Positions 42,844 through 51,208 of a stretch of 64,000 bases of DNA are shown here, in pieces. Position numbers and translations under genes: made by a program. The first letter of the stretch is position 1; every line of letters starts with the position of its first letter. The notes under the pieces are model-generated. The model saw only the letters and a list, made by a program, of their open reading frames with translations, ran no database searches and was not told where the DNA came from. Origin of the DNA: DASZIT01 sp036489495 (GTDB lineage: Bacteria; Actinomycetota; Acidimicrobiia; Acidimicrobiales; RAAP-2); contig DASXFR010000015.1 in NCBI GenBank assembly GCA_036489495.1, forward strand, positions 1-64,000. The letters run 5' to 3'.

Positions 42844-44009
42844 CCCGCCCCCGCCATCAAGGCCTGGATGGAGAGGTCGGGTCCTTGGGCCGCGTTCGGC
42901 GGCGGGGTGATCTGGGCCAGGCCCGAACTCGCGGCGCAGGCGAGATCGAGTTCGGGGGCTTGCTTCTGCGAGCCGCCGAGTATCAGGATGCGGGGCAGTT
43001 CGAGGCCGCAGATTTGAGAAACGAACCCTGAAGTGTCGAGGGCGGGGTCCAAACGGGTCCGCAACGCCGTCGACCCGTTCGGCTCGGTGACAATGGAATT
43101 GTTGACGTTCTGCAGCACCAGTCCGCCCTGATCGAATGCCTGACCCAGTTGTTGCTGCTGGGATGCGACCGCGGCGGTGAACGTCTGCAGGTTGGCCAGC
43201 GTGGCCCCCAGAGAAGTCTGGTTGTCGTGGACGAATGACGTGACTCGGGCAAGCACCTGCTGAAGATTGGACAACACGGTGCCGATGTCGGTGCTGTCGG
43301 CTGCCACCACACCACTCACGCCCGCCAGGTCGTTGGCGAATGACTGGAACTCACTGGTATTCGCCGCCGCGACCTTGGTGAAGCTCCCCAGGTTGTCAAG
43401 GACAGATGCCAGCTCGGGGCTCTCGGAGGACAGGGTGGAAAGAACCTGTCCGAGGGCGGTGACCGTGGTGTGAAAACTGGGTCCGTTGCCCCCGACGGTG
43501 CTCGCCACATCATGAATGAAGCGGGACACCGCTCCCTGACGGTTGGCGCCATTCGGACCCAGCGCTTGGATCAGTTGGTCCAGATTCGAGATGATCTGGT
43601 CGACAGATTCGGGGAGGGCGGTGTTGGCCATCGAAATCACCCCGTTGTTCTCCATCACCGCCCCACCCCGATACGGCGGGTCGAGTTGGATGTAGCGGTC
43701 GTTCACCAATTCGGGCGCCATAATCGCGGCGACGACTTGTTTGGGGACCTTGACCGTGGAGTTCACTTCCAAGCTGACGGCCACGTAGGTCGGGTGCTCG
43801 GTGATCTTGGTAATGCTGCCGACGGGGATCCCGAGGACATCGACGTGGTTGCCGACATAGATGCCCGGAGCTTCGGTGAAATGAACGGTGATGGTGGTCC
43901 CCGGGCTCGAATCTGCCAATCGGAGGCCCACCAACGCCAGGCTCCCACCCAGGACGACGGTGACGAGAGCGATGATGACCATCAGCCGGGTGCGAGTCAG
44001 CCAGCTCAC
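42840..44009 (-). CDS. mceD: MceD-like lipid-transport protein
   Basis: A 389-residue MCE protein. Membrane anchor: RLMVIIALVTVVLGGSLALVGL. MCE domain: TVHFTEAPGIYVGNHVDVLGIPVGSITKI, then VVAAIMAPELVNDRYIQLDP (about 40-120). A long helical tail ends in a Cys-containing region (SQICGLELPRILILGG). The GTG at 44009 is favoured because AGGA lies nine bases upstream and it gives the same four-base overlap as its neighbours; ATG at 44018 is the alternative. Fourth of six mce genes. Confidence 0.87.
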   Translation of the reverse strand: MSWLTRTRLMVIIALVTVVLGGSLALVGLRLADSSPGTTITVHFTEAPGIYVGNHVDVLGIPVGSITKITEHPTYVAVSLEVNSTVKVPKQVVAAIMAPELVNDRYIQLDPPYRGGAVMENNGVISMANTALPESVDQIISNLDQLIQALGPNGANRQGAVSRFIHDVASTVGGNGPSFHTTVTALGQVLSTLSSESPELASVLDNLGSFTKVAAANTSEFQSFANDLAGVSGVVAADSTDIGTVLSNLQQVLARVTSFVHDNQTSLGATLANLQTFTAAVASQQQQLGQAFDQGGLVLQNVNNSIVTEPNGSTALRTRLDPALDTSGFVSQICGLELPRILILGGSQKQAPELDLACAASSGLAQITPPPNAAQGPDLSIQALMAGAG

Positions 44010-45022
44010 GGGTTGCATCCTGTCACCGGATTGATGGCTCCCGGCTTGCTGCACTGGGCAATGATGTTGTCGGGGATCAGCGCCGTCGGCAGGACGAAGT
44101 CGGCGAAGGTCCCCGATCCGGTGGCATTGGCCAGGTACTTGTTGGCCGCGGCCAGCAACGGAATCGCGGTGGCGAGGTCGCCTCCGTCCTTGGACAGAAC
44201 CGAGCTGATCGTCTGCAGGTCGGAGAGCAACGGGGCGATCTGGGATTGGTGAGACGCCAACAGTGCCTCGAGTTGTTGGGTCAGGCTGGCACTGGAGCTC
44301 AGCAGTTGGGAGATCGCCTGATGCCGTTGGTCCAGTACCTGGAGGACGAGGTCGCCCTGTCCGAGCAAATTGACCAGTTGTCCGCTCTGCTGGTTCAGGG
44401 TTCCCGAGACGGTCTGGACGTCGGTGAGCAGTGTCGCCAGCTCGTCTTTGCGACTGGAGATCACCTGCGACAGCTGGGCCAATCCGCTGAGCAGGGCGGA
44501 AGTCTGGGCCGGCGGGACCGCCTCGAAGGCCTGGCTGGTGACATTGAGGGCTTGAGCCGCCTGATTGACGTCGATCGATTGGATCTGATGTCCCGCTTCA
44601 TCGACGGTGCTGACCACCGTTGACGTTTCCGAGGTCCGGCTTCGGGGAATGACCGCGCCGGCGGCCAGCTGGCCGGGTCCGGCCGGAGCCACCGCCAGGT
44701 ACTCCTGACCCAGGGGTGTCAATACCTTGGAAGCCACCGAGGTCTTGGTCCCGAGGCGTAGCCCGTTCTGCACCGCGAACGACACCAGGACGTGGTCGCC
44801 CGCCAGGCTGAGATTGGTGACGGTTCCCACCCGGACCCCGGCCACGCTCACGATGTCGCCCGGTGTGAGACCGGCGGCATCGGCAAACGCCGCCCGGTAC
44901 GAGGACTGGCTGGAGATGAAGGGCAGCCGGGAGAGGTTGACGGCGCCCAAGGTCAGGGCAATCAGCACGATCGAGGTCACAATGCTGACGACAACCAGAT
45001 TCCGCTCTCCGAAGCGCTTCAT
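44006..45022 (-). CDS. mceC: MceC-like lipid-transport protein
   Basis: A 338-residue MCE protein: MKRFGERNLVVVSIVTSIVL and on to LTLGAVNLSRLPF is the membrane anchor. The MCE domain is about 38-115 (YRAAFADAAGLTPGDIVSVAGVRVGTVTNL; VASKVLTPLGQEYLAVAP). It continues as a helical tail with heptad-like LLSGLAQLSQVISSRKDELATL. It ends NPVTGCNP with one Cys pair. Third of six mce genes; both ends overlap neighbours by four bases. It contributes one subunit to the predicted heterohexameric channel. Confidence 0.88.
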   Translation of the reverse strand: MKRFGERNLVVVSIVTSIVLIALTLGAVNLSRLPFISSQSSYRAAFADAAGLTPGDIVSVAGVRVGTVTNLSLAGDHVLVSFAVQNGLRLGTKTSVASKVLTPLGQEYLAVAPAGPGQLAAGAVIPRSRTSETSTVVSTVDEAGHQIQSIDVNQAAQALNVTSQAFEAVPPAQTSALLSGLAQLSQVISSRKDELATLLTDVQTVSGTLNQQSGQLVNLLGQGDLVLQVLDQRHQAISQLLSSSASLTQQLEALLASHQSQIAPLLSDLQTISSVLSKDGGDLATAIPLLAAANKYLANATGSGTFADFVLPTALIPDNIIAQCSKPGAINPVTGCNP

Positions 45023-46086
45023 CGGCAGTTCACCGTGTGTTGACGTTGGTCGCCCACCGGACCCGACGGCAGGGAGAAGGTGAGCGGGAGCCCGGGGATG
45101 GCGTTGCTGAGGGTGATTTCGCCTGGCACATTGATGGTCAAATTGCAGAGGTAGACGTTGAGATAGCTACCGCTGCTGCTCACCTTGTCAAGCGTCTGGA
45201 TGAAAGCGGGGAGGCCCGCAAGGGTGGCGTCGACGCCTTGTTGATCCTGGGCGATGGTATGGCCGGCACTGGCCAGACCGTCGATCGCCTGATCGAGCGA
45301 TGGCTGACTCTGGGTCAGCAGCCCGGCCACCGCGGCGCTGAGGCCGCTCACGCTGTCGATGGTCGATCCGAGCTGCCCCCGTTCACCCGCCAACCCGGTG
45401 ACCAATCGGTTGAACTGGGTGATCATCGTCACCAACTGCTGATTGTGGTTGGCCAGAGTCCCGACCACCGTGTTCAGGTTGTCGACCACCTCGCCGATCA
45501 GCTGCTGGTGTTGCACCAGGTTTTCGGTCAGGGTGACCGTCTGGGAGACCAGGCCCGAAATGGTCCCCGACTCGCCCTGGAAGACGTCGATGATCGAGGC
45601 GGTCAACTGGTTGACCTGTTTGGGGGTCAGGGCGTCGAACAGGGGCTGGAAGCCGTTGAAGATGCTGGTGAGATCCAGCGCCGGCGCGGTCCGGGCGACC
45701 GGAATGACCGCCCCCGGCGGCAGTGGGTCACCTTTGGTCTGGCCCGGCTCGAGGGCGAGGAGCTGCTGCCCGAGGAGATTGGCGTAGGCGATGGCGACAT
45801 GAGTGGTGGTGGTGATGCTCTGGTCCTTGTCGAGCGTGAACGACGCCACCGCCCGGTAGCCATCGAGGCGGACGCCGGTCACCGTGCCGACCTGGACTCC
45901 GGCGACGTCGACGGAGTCGCCCACCTGCAGGCCCGACGCATCGGTGAACAGGGCTCGGAACGCCGATGTCGGCGCCGACCTCAGGTTGAGAAGGGTCGAC
46001 GTGACGACGACGCCCAGGACCAGTGAGAGCACCACGAAGATGGTCAACTTGGTGAGAATTCCCCACGGCAGTCGTTGCCGGCTCAT
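45019..46086 (-). CDS. mceB: MceB-like lipid-transport protein
   Basis: A 355-residue MCE protein starting MSRQRLPWGILTKLTIFVVL. The membrane anchor is TIFVVLSLVLGVVVTSTLL, and the MCE domain about 38-120 (FRALFTDASGLQVGDSVDVAGVQVGTVTGV; YANLLGQQLLALEPG). It carries the long helical tail of the family (GLVSQTVTLTENLVQHQQLIGEVVDNL in parts) and a C-terminal domain with YLCNLTINVPGE and one late Cys. The ATG at 46086 overlaps mceA by four bases. The upstream open frame is a shadow of mceA. Second of six mce genes. Confidence 0.88.
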   Translation of the reverse strand: MSRQRLPWGILTKLTIFVVLSLVLGVVVTSTLLNLRSAPTSAFRALFTDASGLQVGDSVDVAGVQVGTVTGVRLDGYRAVASFTLDKDQSITTTTHVAIAYANLLGQQLLALEPGQTKGDPLPPGAVIPVARTAPALDLTSIFNGFQPLFDALTPKQVNQLTASIIDVFQGESGTISGLVSQTVTLTENLVQHQQLIGEVVDNLNTVVGTLANHNQQLVTMITQFNRLVTGLAGERGQLGSTIDSVSGLSAAVAGLLTQSQPSLDQAIDGLASAGHTIAQDQQGVDATLAGLPAFIQTLDKVSSSGSYLNVYLCNLTINVPGEITLSNAIPGLPLTFSLPSGPVGDQRQHTVNCR

Positions 46087-47417
46087 GAGACGCCGGCCAA
46101 TCCGGCCAGAAGCGGCTCCAACAGCAAGGAGACCACCGCCGGCGACGGGGGTTGCTTCCCACCATTGAGCCCGGTGGCAACGGCAACCGACGCTTGCGCT
46201 TCCGCCGGGCTGGTGAGGATGGACAACTTGGGCGCCGAGGTCCCGGTGGAGGCGGAAGTGGTCGAGGCCTTCGGGCAATTCGGACCCTTCTGGGTCCCGT
46301 AGGTCGGGCAATCGGCGGCGGTGTAGGTCGGAGGGTTGAAGTTCTGCGCCCCCAGCCCCTGTTCGATCAACGCATTCGAACCCGGTACCCCGAGGGCGGC
46401 GAGAATCACCTGAGCCGATCCGGCGATGTCGAGGTTTCCCGAAAAGCTCAGGTAGGGGCCTTGAGACTCGGCCACCACAAACGCCTTCGACCAGGCGTCC
46501 AGGCCGTGGAGGGTTTGGGCGACGAAGTCGGGGATCGAAGCCACATCGTTGAGCAAGGGCGCCGAATTGTTGACCAGATTCTCGAACGGTGACGCGATGC
46601 CGGCGAGCAACGAGCTCAGCTCGTTGGCCAACGGTGTGGCATTGGCGAGCGTGCTGTGCAACTGTGACGCGTCGCCGGTGATGGTCCCGGCGGTGACCGA
46701 GGCGTTGCTCAAGGCGGCGATGATCCCAGGGGCGGCCTGCGTCAGCTCATTTGCCACCTCACCGCTCAGCTGAATATCGCTGTCGAGGACGGGCAATTGC
46801 GGCAGCATCTCCGACAGATATGACGCCACGCTGTCGATGGTGGTGCCGATCGCCTGTCCTCGTCCGGCCAGCGCGGTGGCGATGGCGGTGAGGGTCTGGT
46901 CGACGTCGGCAGGGTGGAGGGCGTTGAGAATGTTGTCCAGACCGGTGGCATCGCCCTGCAGGGTGGTGGTCAGGGACTGGGAAGTGGTCGGAATCGTCTG
47001 GCCAAGGGCGAGATGACCCGGGGCCGGATTGTCGGGCGGGACCAGGTTGATGCCCTCGGTGCCGAAGATGGTGGCAATCTCCACATCCGCCTTGACGTCC
47101 GGGGGGATGGCGGACAGGTACTTAGGGTCGATATGGAGCTCGGCGTGGAGAATGCCATTGGGAAGCAAGTGTCCGACATTCGCCACCGTCCCGACGGTGA
47201 TGTCACGGAAAATGACCGTCGATCCCGAATCGATCCCGGTCCCGGAGGCGGGGACATCGGCATAGACCACGTCATAGGAGGAGAAGTGACCGGTAAAGGC
47301 GACCAGGACCAGGGCGACGGCGGCCACGATCGTCACGATGAGCACGACACCGACGACCGCGAAGCGGAAATTCCCCCGACCCGCGGCTCCGGTCGTCGAC
47401 CGCCAGGATGCCGTCAT
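46083..47417 (-). CDS. mceA: MceA-like lipid-transport protein
   Basis: A 444-residue MCE protein, the longest of the six. It opens MTASWRSTTGAAGRGNFRFA, then the anchor VVGVVLIVTIVAAVALVLVAF. The MCE domain is about 48-130 (YDVVYADVPASGTGIDSGSTVIFRDITVG; ADVEIATIFGTEGINLVPP). A long helical tail to about 330 is followed by a Cys/Pro/Thr-rich C-terminus (YTAADCPTYGTQKGPNCPK). The ATG at 47417 overlaps yrbEB by four bases. First mce gene after the two permease genes, hence mceA by order. Confidence 0.88.
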   Translation of the reverse strand: MTASWRSTTGAAGRGNFRFAVVGVVLIVTIVAAVALVLVAFTGHFSSYDVVYADVPASGTGIDSGSTVIFRDITVGTVANVGHLLPNGILHAELHIDPKYLSAIPPDVKADVEIATIFGTEGINLVPPDNPAPGHLALGQTIPTTSQSLTTTLQGDATGLDNILNALHPADVDQTLTAIATALAGRGQAIGTTIDSVASYLSEMLPQLPVLDSDIQLSGEVANELTQAAPGIIAALSNASVTAGTITGDASQLHSTLANATPLANELSSLLAGIASPFENLVNNSAPLLNDVASIPDFVAQTLHGLDAWSKAFVVAESQGPYLSFSGNLDIAGSAQVILAALGVPGSNALIEQGLGAQNFNPPTYTAADCPTYGTQKGPNCPKASTTSASTGTSAPKLSILTSPAEAQASVAVATGLNGGKQPPSPAVVSLLLEPLLAGLAGVS

Positions 47418-48301
47418 CCGGAGAATCGGATCCCGCTGGAGGTACCCCAAAACAGCAGCGTCATCAGCATGTCGGCAATGGCGATGACCACGATGCTCGA
47501 TCGGATGGCCCGGCCGGCCGCCCGCCCGACTCCCTCCGGGCCTCCCACCGCGTTGTAGCCGTAGAAACAATGGATGATGGTGACCACCACGACGAAGACC
47601 CAGACCTTGGCCATCGAGAGGAGGACGTCCTTGGCCGTCAAGAAGGCGTGGAAGTAGTGCTGGTAGGTCCCGCCGCCCTGATGAGCCACCAAAATGACCG
47701 TGACCTGCGTCGCCAGGTAGGCACCCGAGAGGGCGATCAGGTACAGCGGAGTCACCACCACCAAGGCGGCGACCAACCTGGTGGTCACCAGATACGGCAG
47801 GCTCCGAACGCCGATCACCTCAAGGGCGTCGATCTCCTCGCTGATGCGCATCGCCCCAATTTGGGTGGTGAATTTGCAGCCCATTTGGGCCGCAAGCCCG
47901 AACGCGGTGATGAGCGGGGCGATCTCGCGGGTGTTGGCATACGACGACAGGTAGCCGGCCAACGGAGCCAACCCGATGATCTGCAGTCCTTGGTAGCCCT
48001 CGAGGCCGATGGTGATCCCCACGAAGGCGGCGATGACGAAGACGACCAGAACGGTACTGGCGGCCACGGCCAGCAATCCCCCGCCGAAGGTCACGTCGGC
48101 CAGTAGCCGGTAGACCTCGTTTCGGTGTCGGGCCAACACGAAGGGGATATTGAGAAACGTCTGGATGCCGAAGACGGCCAGCTTCCCGAGCCAGGCCAAC
48201 CTGGCCAACACCCGTCCGGGCAGCAAGAGGGCCCCATAGGGACGGACAGACTCCGGACTGAGACGGGAGGACGGCGGCGCGAGCTCGGTGGCGGATTTCA
48301 C
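47414..48301 (-). CDS. yrbEB: YrbEB-like MCE permease (MlaE family)
   Basis: A 295-residue MlaE/YrbE permease with about five to six membrane helices. The coupling region for the ATPase is GAMRISEEIDALEVIGVRSLPYLVTTRLVA (about 150-180), with EEIDALEVIGV the EQ-loop-like signature. The last helix region, AIADMLMTLLFWG, is typical. With YrbEA it forms the transmembrane core beneath the Mce hexamer. The GTG at 48301 overlaps the yrbEA stop. No MceG/Mkl ATPase gene is present in the window, which is normal for actinobacteria where it is encoded elsewhere. Confidence 0.9.
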   Translation of the reverse strand: MKSATELAPPSSRLSPESVRPYGALLLPGRVLARLAWLGKLAVFGIQTFLNIPFVLARHRNEVYRLLADVTFGGGLLAVAASTVLVVFVIAAFVGITIGLEGYQGLQIIGLAPLAGYLSSYANTREIAPLITAFGLAAQMGCKFTTQIGAMRISEEIDALEVIGVRSLPYLVTTRLVAALVVVTPLYLIALSGAYLATQVTVILVAHQGGGTYQHYFHAFLTAKDVLLSMAKVWVFVVVVTIIHCFYGYNAVGGPEGVGRAAGRAIRSSIVVIAIADMLMTLLFWGTSSGIRFSG

Positions 48302-49125
48302 GGGATCCTCGGTGGAACCAGCACCAGAAAGACCTCGGTGAGCACGATGTCGGCGAAGAACAGGGCGATGCCGGTGATGACGACGGACAGGGTGACGGCT
48401 TCGCCGACGCCAGCTGGCCCGCGCTTGGCCGTCAAGCCCTTGTACGAAGCCACCACCGCGGCGATGAGGCCGAAGATCGCCGCCTTCAGCGTCGACTCGA
48501 TCATGTCCGCAGGTTGGGCAAACGAACTGAACGAATTGAGGAACCCCCCCGCCGATCCGTGGAGCACGGTGATGTCCGCCAGGTACCCGCTGAAGATGGC
48601 CGAGAAGGAAACCACGAAGTTGAGCAGGACGGCGACAATCACCGTGGCCAGCACCCGCGGGGCGACCAGGCGCTCCAGAGGATCGATGCCCATGACCTCC
48701 ATGGCCGAGATCTCGTCCCGGATGGTGCGGGCTCCCAGTTCGGAACAGATCGCCGATCCGCCGGCCCCGGCCAGCAGCAAGGCGGTGACCAGGGGCGAGG
48801 CCTCCCGCACGGTGCCGATGGCATCGACAGCCCCGACAAAGGACGAGGCTCCGATCTGACCAGCCAGGCCTCCAACCTCGAGGACGACCACCAAGCCGAA
48901 GGGGATGGCGATCAGGATGGCCGGGAACACCGACACGGAAGCCAGGAACCAAGCCTGGTCCACGAATTCGCGCCAGGCGAATCGCCCTCGCAGGAGTTCT
49001 CTGCCGGTGGCCACCACCGCGTCGAGCACCATCGCGTAGAGCGCGCCCAACGAGGTCAGGGCGTCTCGCCCTCGGGCCAACGGGCGACTGATTTCCGTCC
49101 ACACTTCCGTCGAACGGTCAGTCAT
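48298..49125 (-). CDS. yrbEA: YrbEA-like MCE permease (MlaE family)
   Basis: A 275-residue MlaE/YrbE permease. Hydrophobic segments include FLASVSVFPAILIAIPFGLVVVLEVGGL. The cytoplasmic coupling loop is SELGARTIRDEISAMEVMGIDPLERLVAPRV (about 130-160), DEISAMEVMGIDP being the conserved core that contacts the ATPase. The closing VTGIALFFADIVLTEVFLVLVPPRIP-type tail (ITGIALFFADIVLTEV) is usual. The ATG at 49125 overlaps the TetR stop by eight bases, placing the regulator in the same transcript. Confidence 0.9.
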   Translation of the reverse strand: MTDRSTEVWTEISRPLARGRDALTSLGALYAMVLDAVVATGRELLRGRFAWREFVDQAWFLASVSVFPAILIAIPFGLVVVLEVGGLAGQIGASSFVGAVDAIGTVREASPLVTALLLAGAGGSAICSELGARTIRDEISAMEVMGIDPLERLVAPRVLATVIVAVLLNFVVSFSAIFSGYLADITVLHGSAGGFLNSFSSFAQPADMIESTLKAAIFGLIAAVVASYKGLTAKRGPAGVGEAVTLSVVITGIALFFADIVLTEVFLVLVPPRIP

Positions 49126-49792
49126 CGGCGGCGTCCCCCGGCGGGGTGGTTTCGTTTCCGTCGTCCGCGCCGGTGGGCTGGAGCGGGTTCAGCACGCTGG
49201 CGGCGAACGCCACCAGCCGTTGCGGGGAGTAATGGTCGGGGTCACGAAGGAGAAGCCTTCCGGCGTGCTCGGCGGCGGCCAGGACGACGTGGGCGGACAG
49301 GTCCCGGTCGATGAATCCGAACGGCGCCCGCTGGTCGACGAAGGCGTCGATCAGGGACCGCACTTGTTGAAGGGCCACCGCTCGTCCGGCTTGGACGTGC
49401 TCGCGGACCAGTGCCGGGGTCTCGTCCGGCGGGATCAGGATGAGCCGCCACGGGCCGGGGTTGTCCACGATGGCACGGGCCAGTCGGTCGAGCCAGGACA
49501 GCAGAATGCCGATCGGATCCATGTCGGTCGGCTCGAGCATGCCCTCGCTGAGCGTGCTGAATGCCTGCTCTTCCTCCCGTTGCAACAGCGCCTGCAACAA
49601 CGGGCCGAGCCCGGGATAGGCCTTGTAGACGACCGGCTTGGCCAGGTCGGCCTCCCGGGCGATCGCCTCCATGGTGGCCGAACCGTAGCCATGTTCGCTG
49701 ATCAACCGCAGCGCGGCGTCCAGAACCTGCTCGCGCCGAACCCCGATCGGCATCCGCGGCTGACGGGTACGGGGTGCGGCCTCGGCGGGCAT
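49118..49792 (-). CDS. TetR family regulator, first gene of the mce operon
   Basis: A 224-residue TetR regulator. HTH: RREQVLDAALRLISEHGYGSATMEAIAREADLAKPVVYKAYPGLGPLL in adjacent blocks (about 18-65). The ligand domain includes RLARAIVDNPGPWRLILIPPDE. It ends in an acidic tail (GADDGNETTPPGDAADD). Its 3' end overlaps yrbEA by eight bases, so it is translated from the mce transcript and should autoregulate the operon. The ATG at 49792 is preceded only by a G-rich stretch. It is divergent from the third DUF2236 gene; a palindrome lies between. Lipid-responsive control is inferred. Confidence 0.83.
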   Translation of the reverse strand: MPAEAAPRTRQPRMPIGVRREQVLDAALRLISEHGYGSATMEAIAREADLAKPVVYKAYPGLGPLLQALLQREEEQAFSTLSEGMLEPTDMDPIGILLSWLDRLARAIVDNPGPWRLILIPPDETPALVREHVQAGRAVALQQVRSLIDAFVDQRAPFGFIDRDLSAHVVLAAAEHAGRLLLRDPDHYSPQRLVAFAASVLNPLQPTGADDGNETTPPGDAADD

Positions 49793-49820
49793 CCCCCGGA
49801 GAGTAGCAAAGTAGTGACAC

Positions 49821-49849
49821 TTGCGTATATACGGTACCGTAACTAACAT
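49821..49849 (+). promoter_or_regulatory. Promoter of the third DUF2236 gene with palindromic operator in the spacer
   Basis: TTGCGT (49821-49826) and TAACAT (49844-49849) are separated by 17 bases, giving a plausible plus-strand promoter. The fully palindromic TACGGTACCGTA (49830-49841) lies wholly inside the spacer. It is also upstream of the mce operon start (49792) on the other strand. A regulator bound there would cover both. The neighbouring TetR is the obvious candidate, by position. Confidence 0.5.
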
Positions 49850-49919
49850 CGGTGACTGAGGGTCGGCCCCAATTGCCCTTGGCGAGACGTACCGGCCGCT
49901 GATGTGTGAGGAGCGAACG

Positions 49920-51047
49920 ATGGCATCTACCCAGACCAGCACCCCGACGCCGGCGGATGTCCGACCGCCCGAATCCGCCAAGGCCGCGGAGGACGGCGTC
50001 TCTCCCCTCCGCCGTCTCCGGCGAGGTCGCAACCGGAGAGGGCAGACGATGGAGGACTACGGCCTGTTCGGTCCGGATTCGGTGGCCTGGCGGGTATGGG
50101 GTTACCCCACTTCGCTCACCGTCGGCTTCCAGCGATCGGTGGTGGTGGAGGAACTCGACCCCTTCTTGCTCGCCTCGGTCGAGGCCACCAACAAGGTCCG
50201 AACCCAGGCCCGCACTCGGTACGACCACACCATTCGCTACTTCGCCACCGTCGCCTTCGCCGACTCGCGTACCGCGGTCAAGGCGTCGGAGATGCTCACC
50301 AAGGTCCACGCCCGCAACGTGGGTATCGAACCATTGTCCGGCAACACCTACGACGCCAACAACCCAGACTCGCAGTTGTGGATCCTGCTCACGGCATGGC
50401 ACTCGGTGCTCTACGCCTACGAGATGTACGGGCCGGGAAAATTGTCCCCCGACGATGAACGTCGCTATTGGGAAGACTGCGTAACCGCGGCCGAGTTGCA
50501 AACCTGCGACCCCGACAAGGTACCGCGAACCCGGGGAGGGATCCGCGACTACTTCGAAGCTGTCCGCCCCCGCCTCGCCGCCTCGGAGGCAACGCAGGCG
50601 ATGATGGACCACCTTCTCAATGCCGAGGTGATGTTCCCGCCGGTACCCGCCCTCTTCAAGCCGGGTGCGTGGATCATCAATCGCTCCCTTCGAGCCGCCA
50701 CCATCGCCACCATGCCCCGTTGGCAGCGGCAGCTGGCCGACCTGCACCAGTCGCGGCTCGTCGACAGCGCGGTGGTACTGCCGATGAAGATCGCCTTCCG
50801 ATTGGCCGCTGCCAGCCGCAGCTACCAGCTCCGACTGTTGGCGATGATCTCTCCGGGCGCCGTTCCCGTGGTTGAGCCGGTGCTGCGAGGGGTGGTGCCA
50901 CGAACCCAGGTGACACTGTCACCGACGGAAGCGTTCGAGCGTCACGGCGTCCCGAGGCCGCGCGAGCTGTACGCCCAGATCCAGGACCGCCGCCGGCCCG
51001 GCGTCGACCCCGGCGCCCGGGCGGATGACCGGGAAGTGCCGGCCTGA
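49920..51047 (+). CDS. DUF2236 (oxygenase MpaB) family protein
   Basis: A 375-residue protein of the DUF2236 family. It has TMEDYGLFGPDSVAWRVWGYPTSLTVGFQRS (about 40-70, in parts), RYDHTIRYFATVAFADSRTAVKASEMLTKVH, and NNPDSQLWILLTAWHSVLYAYEMYGPG (about 140-165) with the family His conserved. It differs from the 38 kb copy, which has Trp there. The N-terminal 40 residues are Thr/Pro/Arg-rich and disordered; no signal peptide. The ATG at 49920 is chosen because GAGGAG lies seven bases before it. It is divergent from tetR-mce, so it may oxidise lipids handled by the Mce transporter. Confidence 0.82.
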   Translation: MASTQTSTPTPADVRPPESAKAAEDGVSPLRRLRRGRNRRGQTMEDYGLFGPDSVAWRVWGYPTSLTVGFQRSVVVEELDPFLLASVEATNKVRTQARTRYDHTIRYFATVAFADSRTAVKASEMLTKVHARNVGIEPLSGNTYDANNPDSQLWILLTAWHSVLYAYEMYGPGKLSPDDERRYWEDCVTAAELQTCDPDKVPRTRGGIRDYFEAVRPRLAASEATQAMMDHLLNAEVMFPPVPALFKPGAWIINRSLRAATIATMPRWQRQLADLHQSRLVDSAVVLPMKIAFRLAAASRSYQLRLLAMISPGAVPVVEPVLRGVVPRTQVTLSPTEAFERHGVPRPRELYAQIQDRRRPGVDPGARADDREVPA

Positions 51048-51146
51048 CGACAATTGTGCCGGTGCCGAGACGATTCACCGACCAAGGTGGCGCACCCTGT
51101 CGTTGACCAGAGTTCGCGAGTGCGCGTCTCAATCCCGCGGTAGTTG

Positions 51147-51175
51147 TGTTTGCGCAATCGCAAACAAGAATTTTT
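51147..51175 (+). terminator. Hairpin with T-tract after the DUF2236 gene
   Basis: TGTTTGCG (51147-51154) pairs perfectly with CGCAAACA (51159-51166) around a CAAT loop, followed shortly by TTTTT (51171-51175). The position about 100 bases after the DUF2236 stop fits an intrinsic terminator. It lies only 34 bases before the LysM gene ATG, so it might instead be part of that gene's leader. The stem is only moderately stable. The rest of 51048-51208 shows nothing recognised. Confidence 0.45.
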
Positions 51176-51208
51176 GCTTGATCGCGAAGAAGCCGCCAGA
51201 GTATTGCC

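Noticed and set aside
51048..51208. Riboswitch (for example ydaO type) ahead of the LysM gene
   Set aside because: Only a single hairpin is visible and none of the conserved riboswitch core sequences was recognised.
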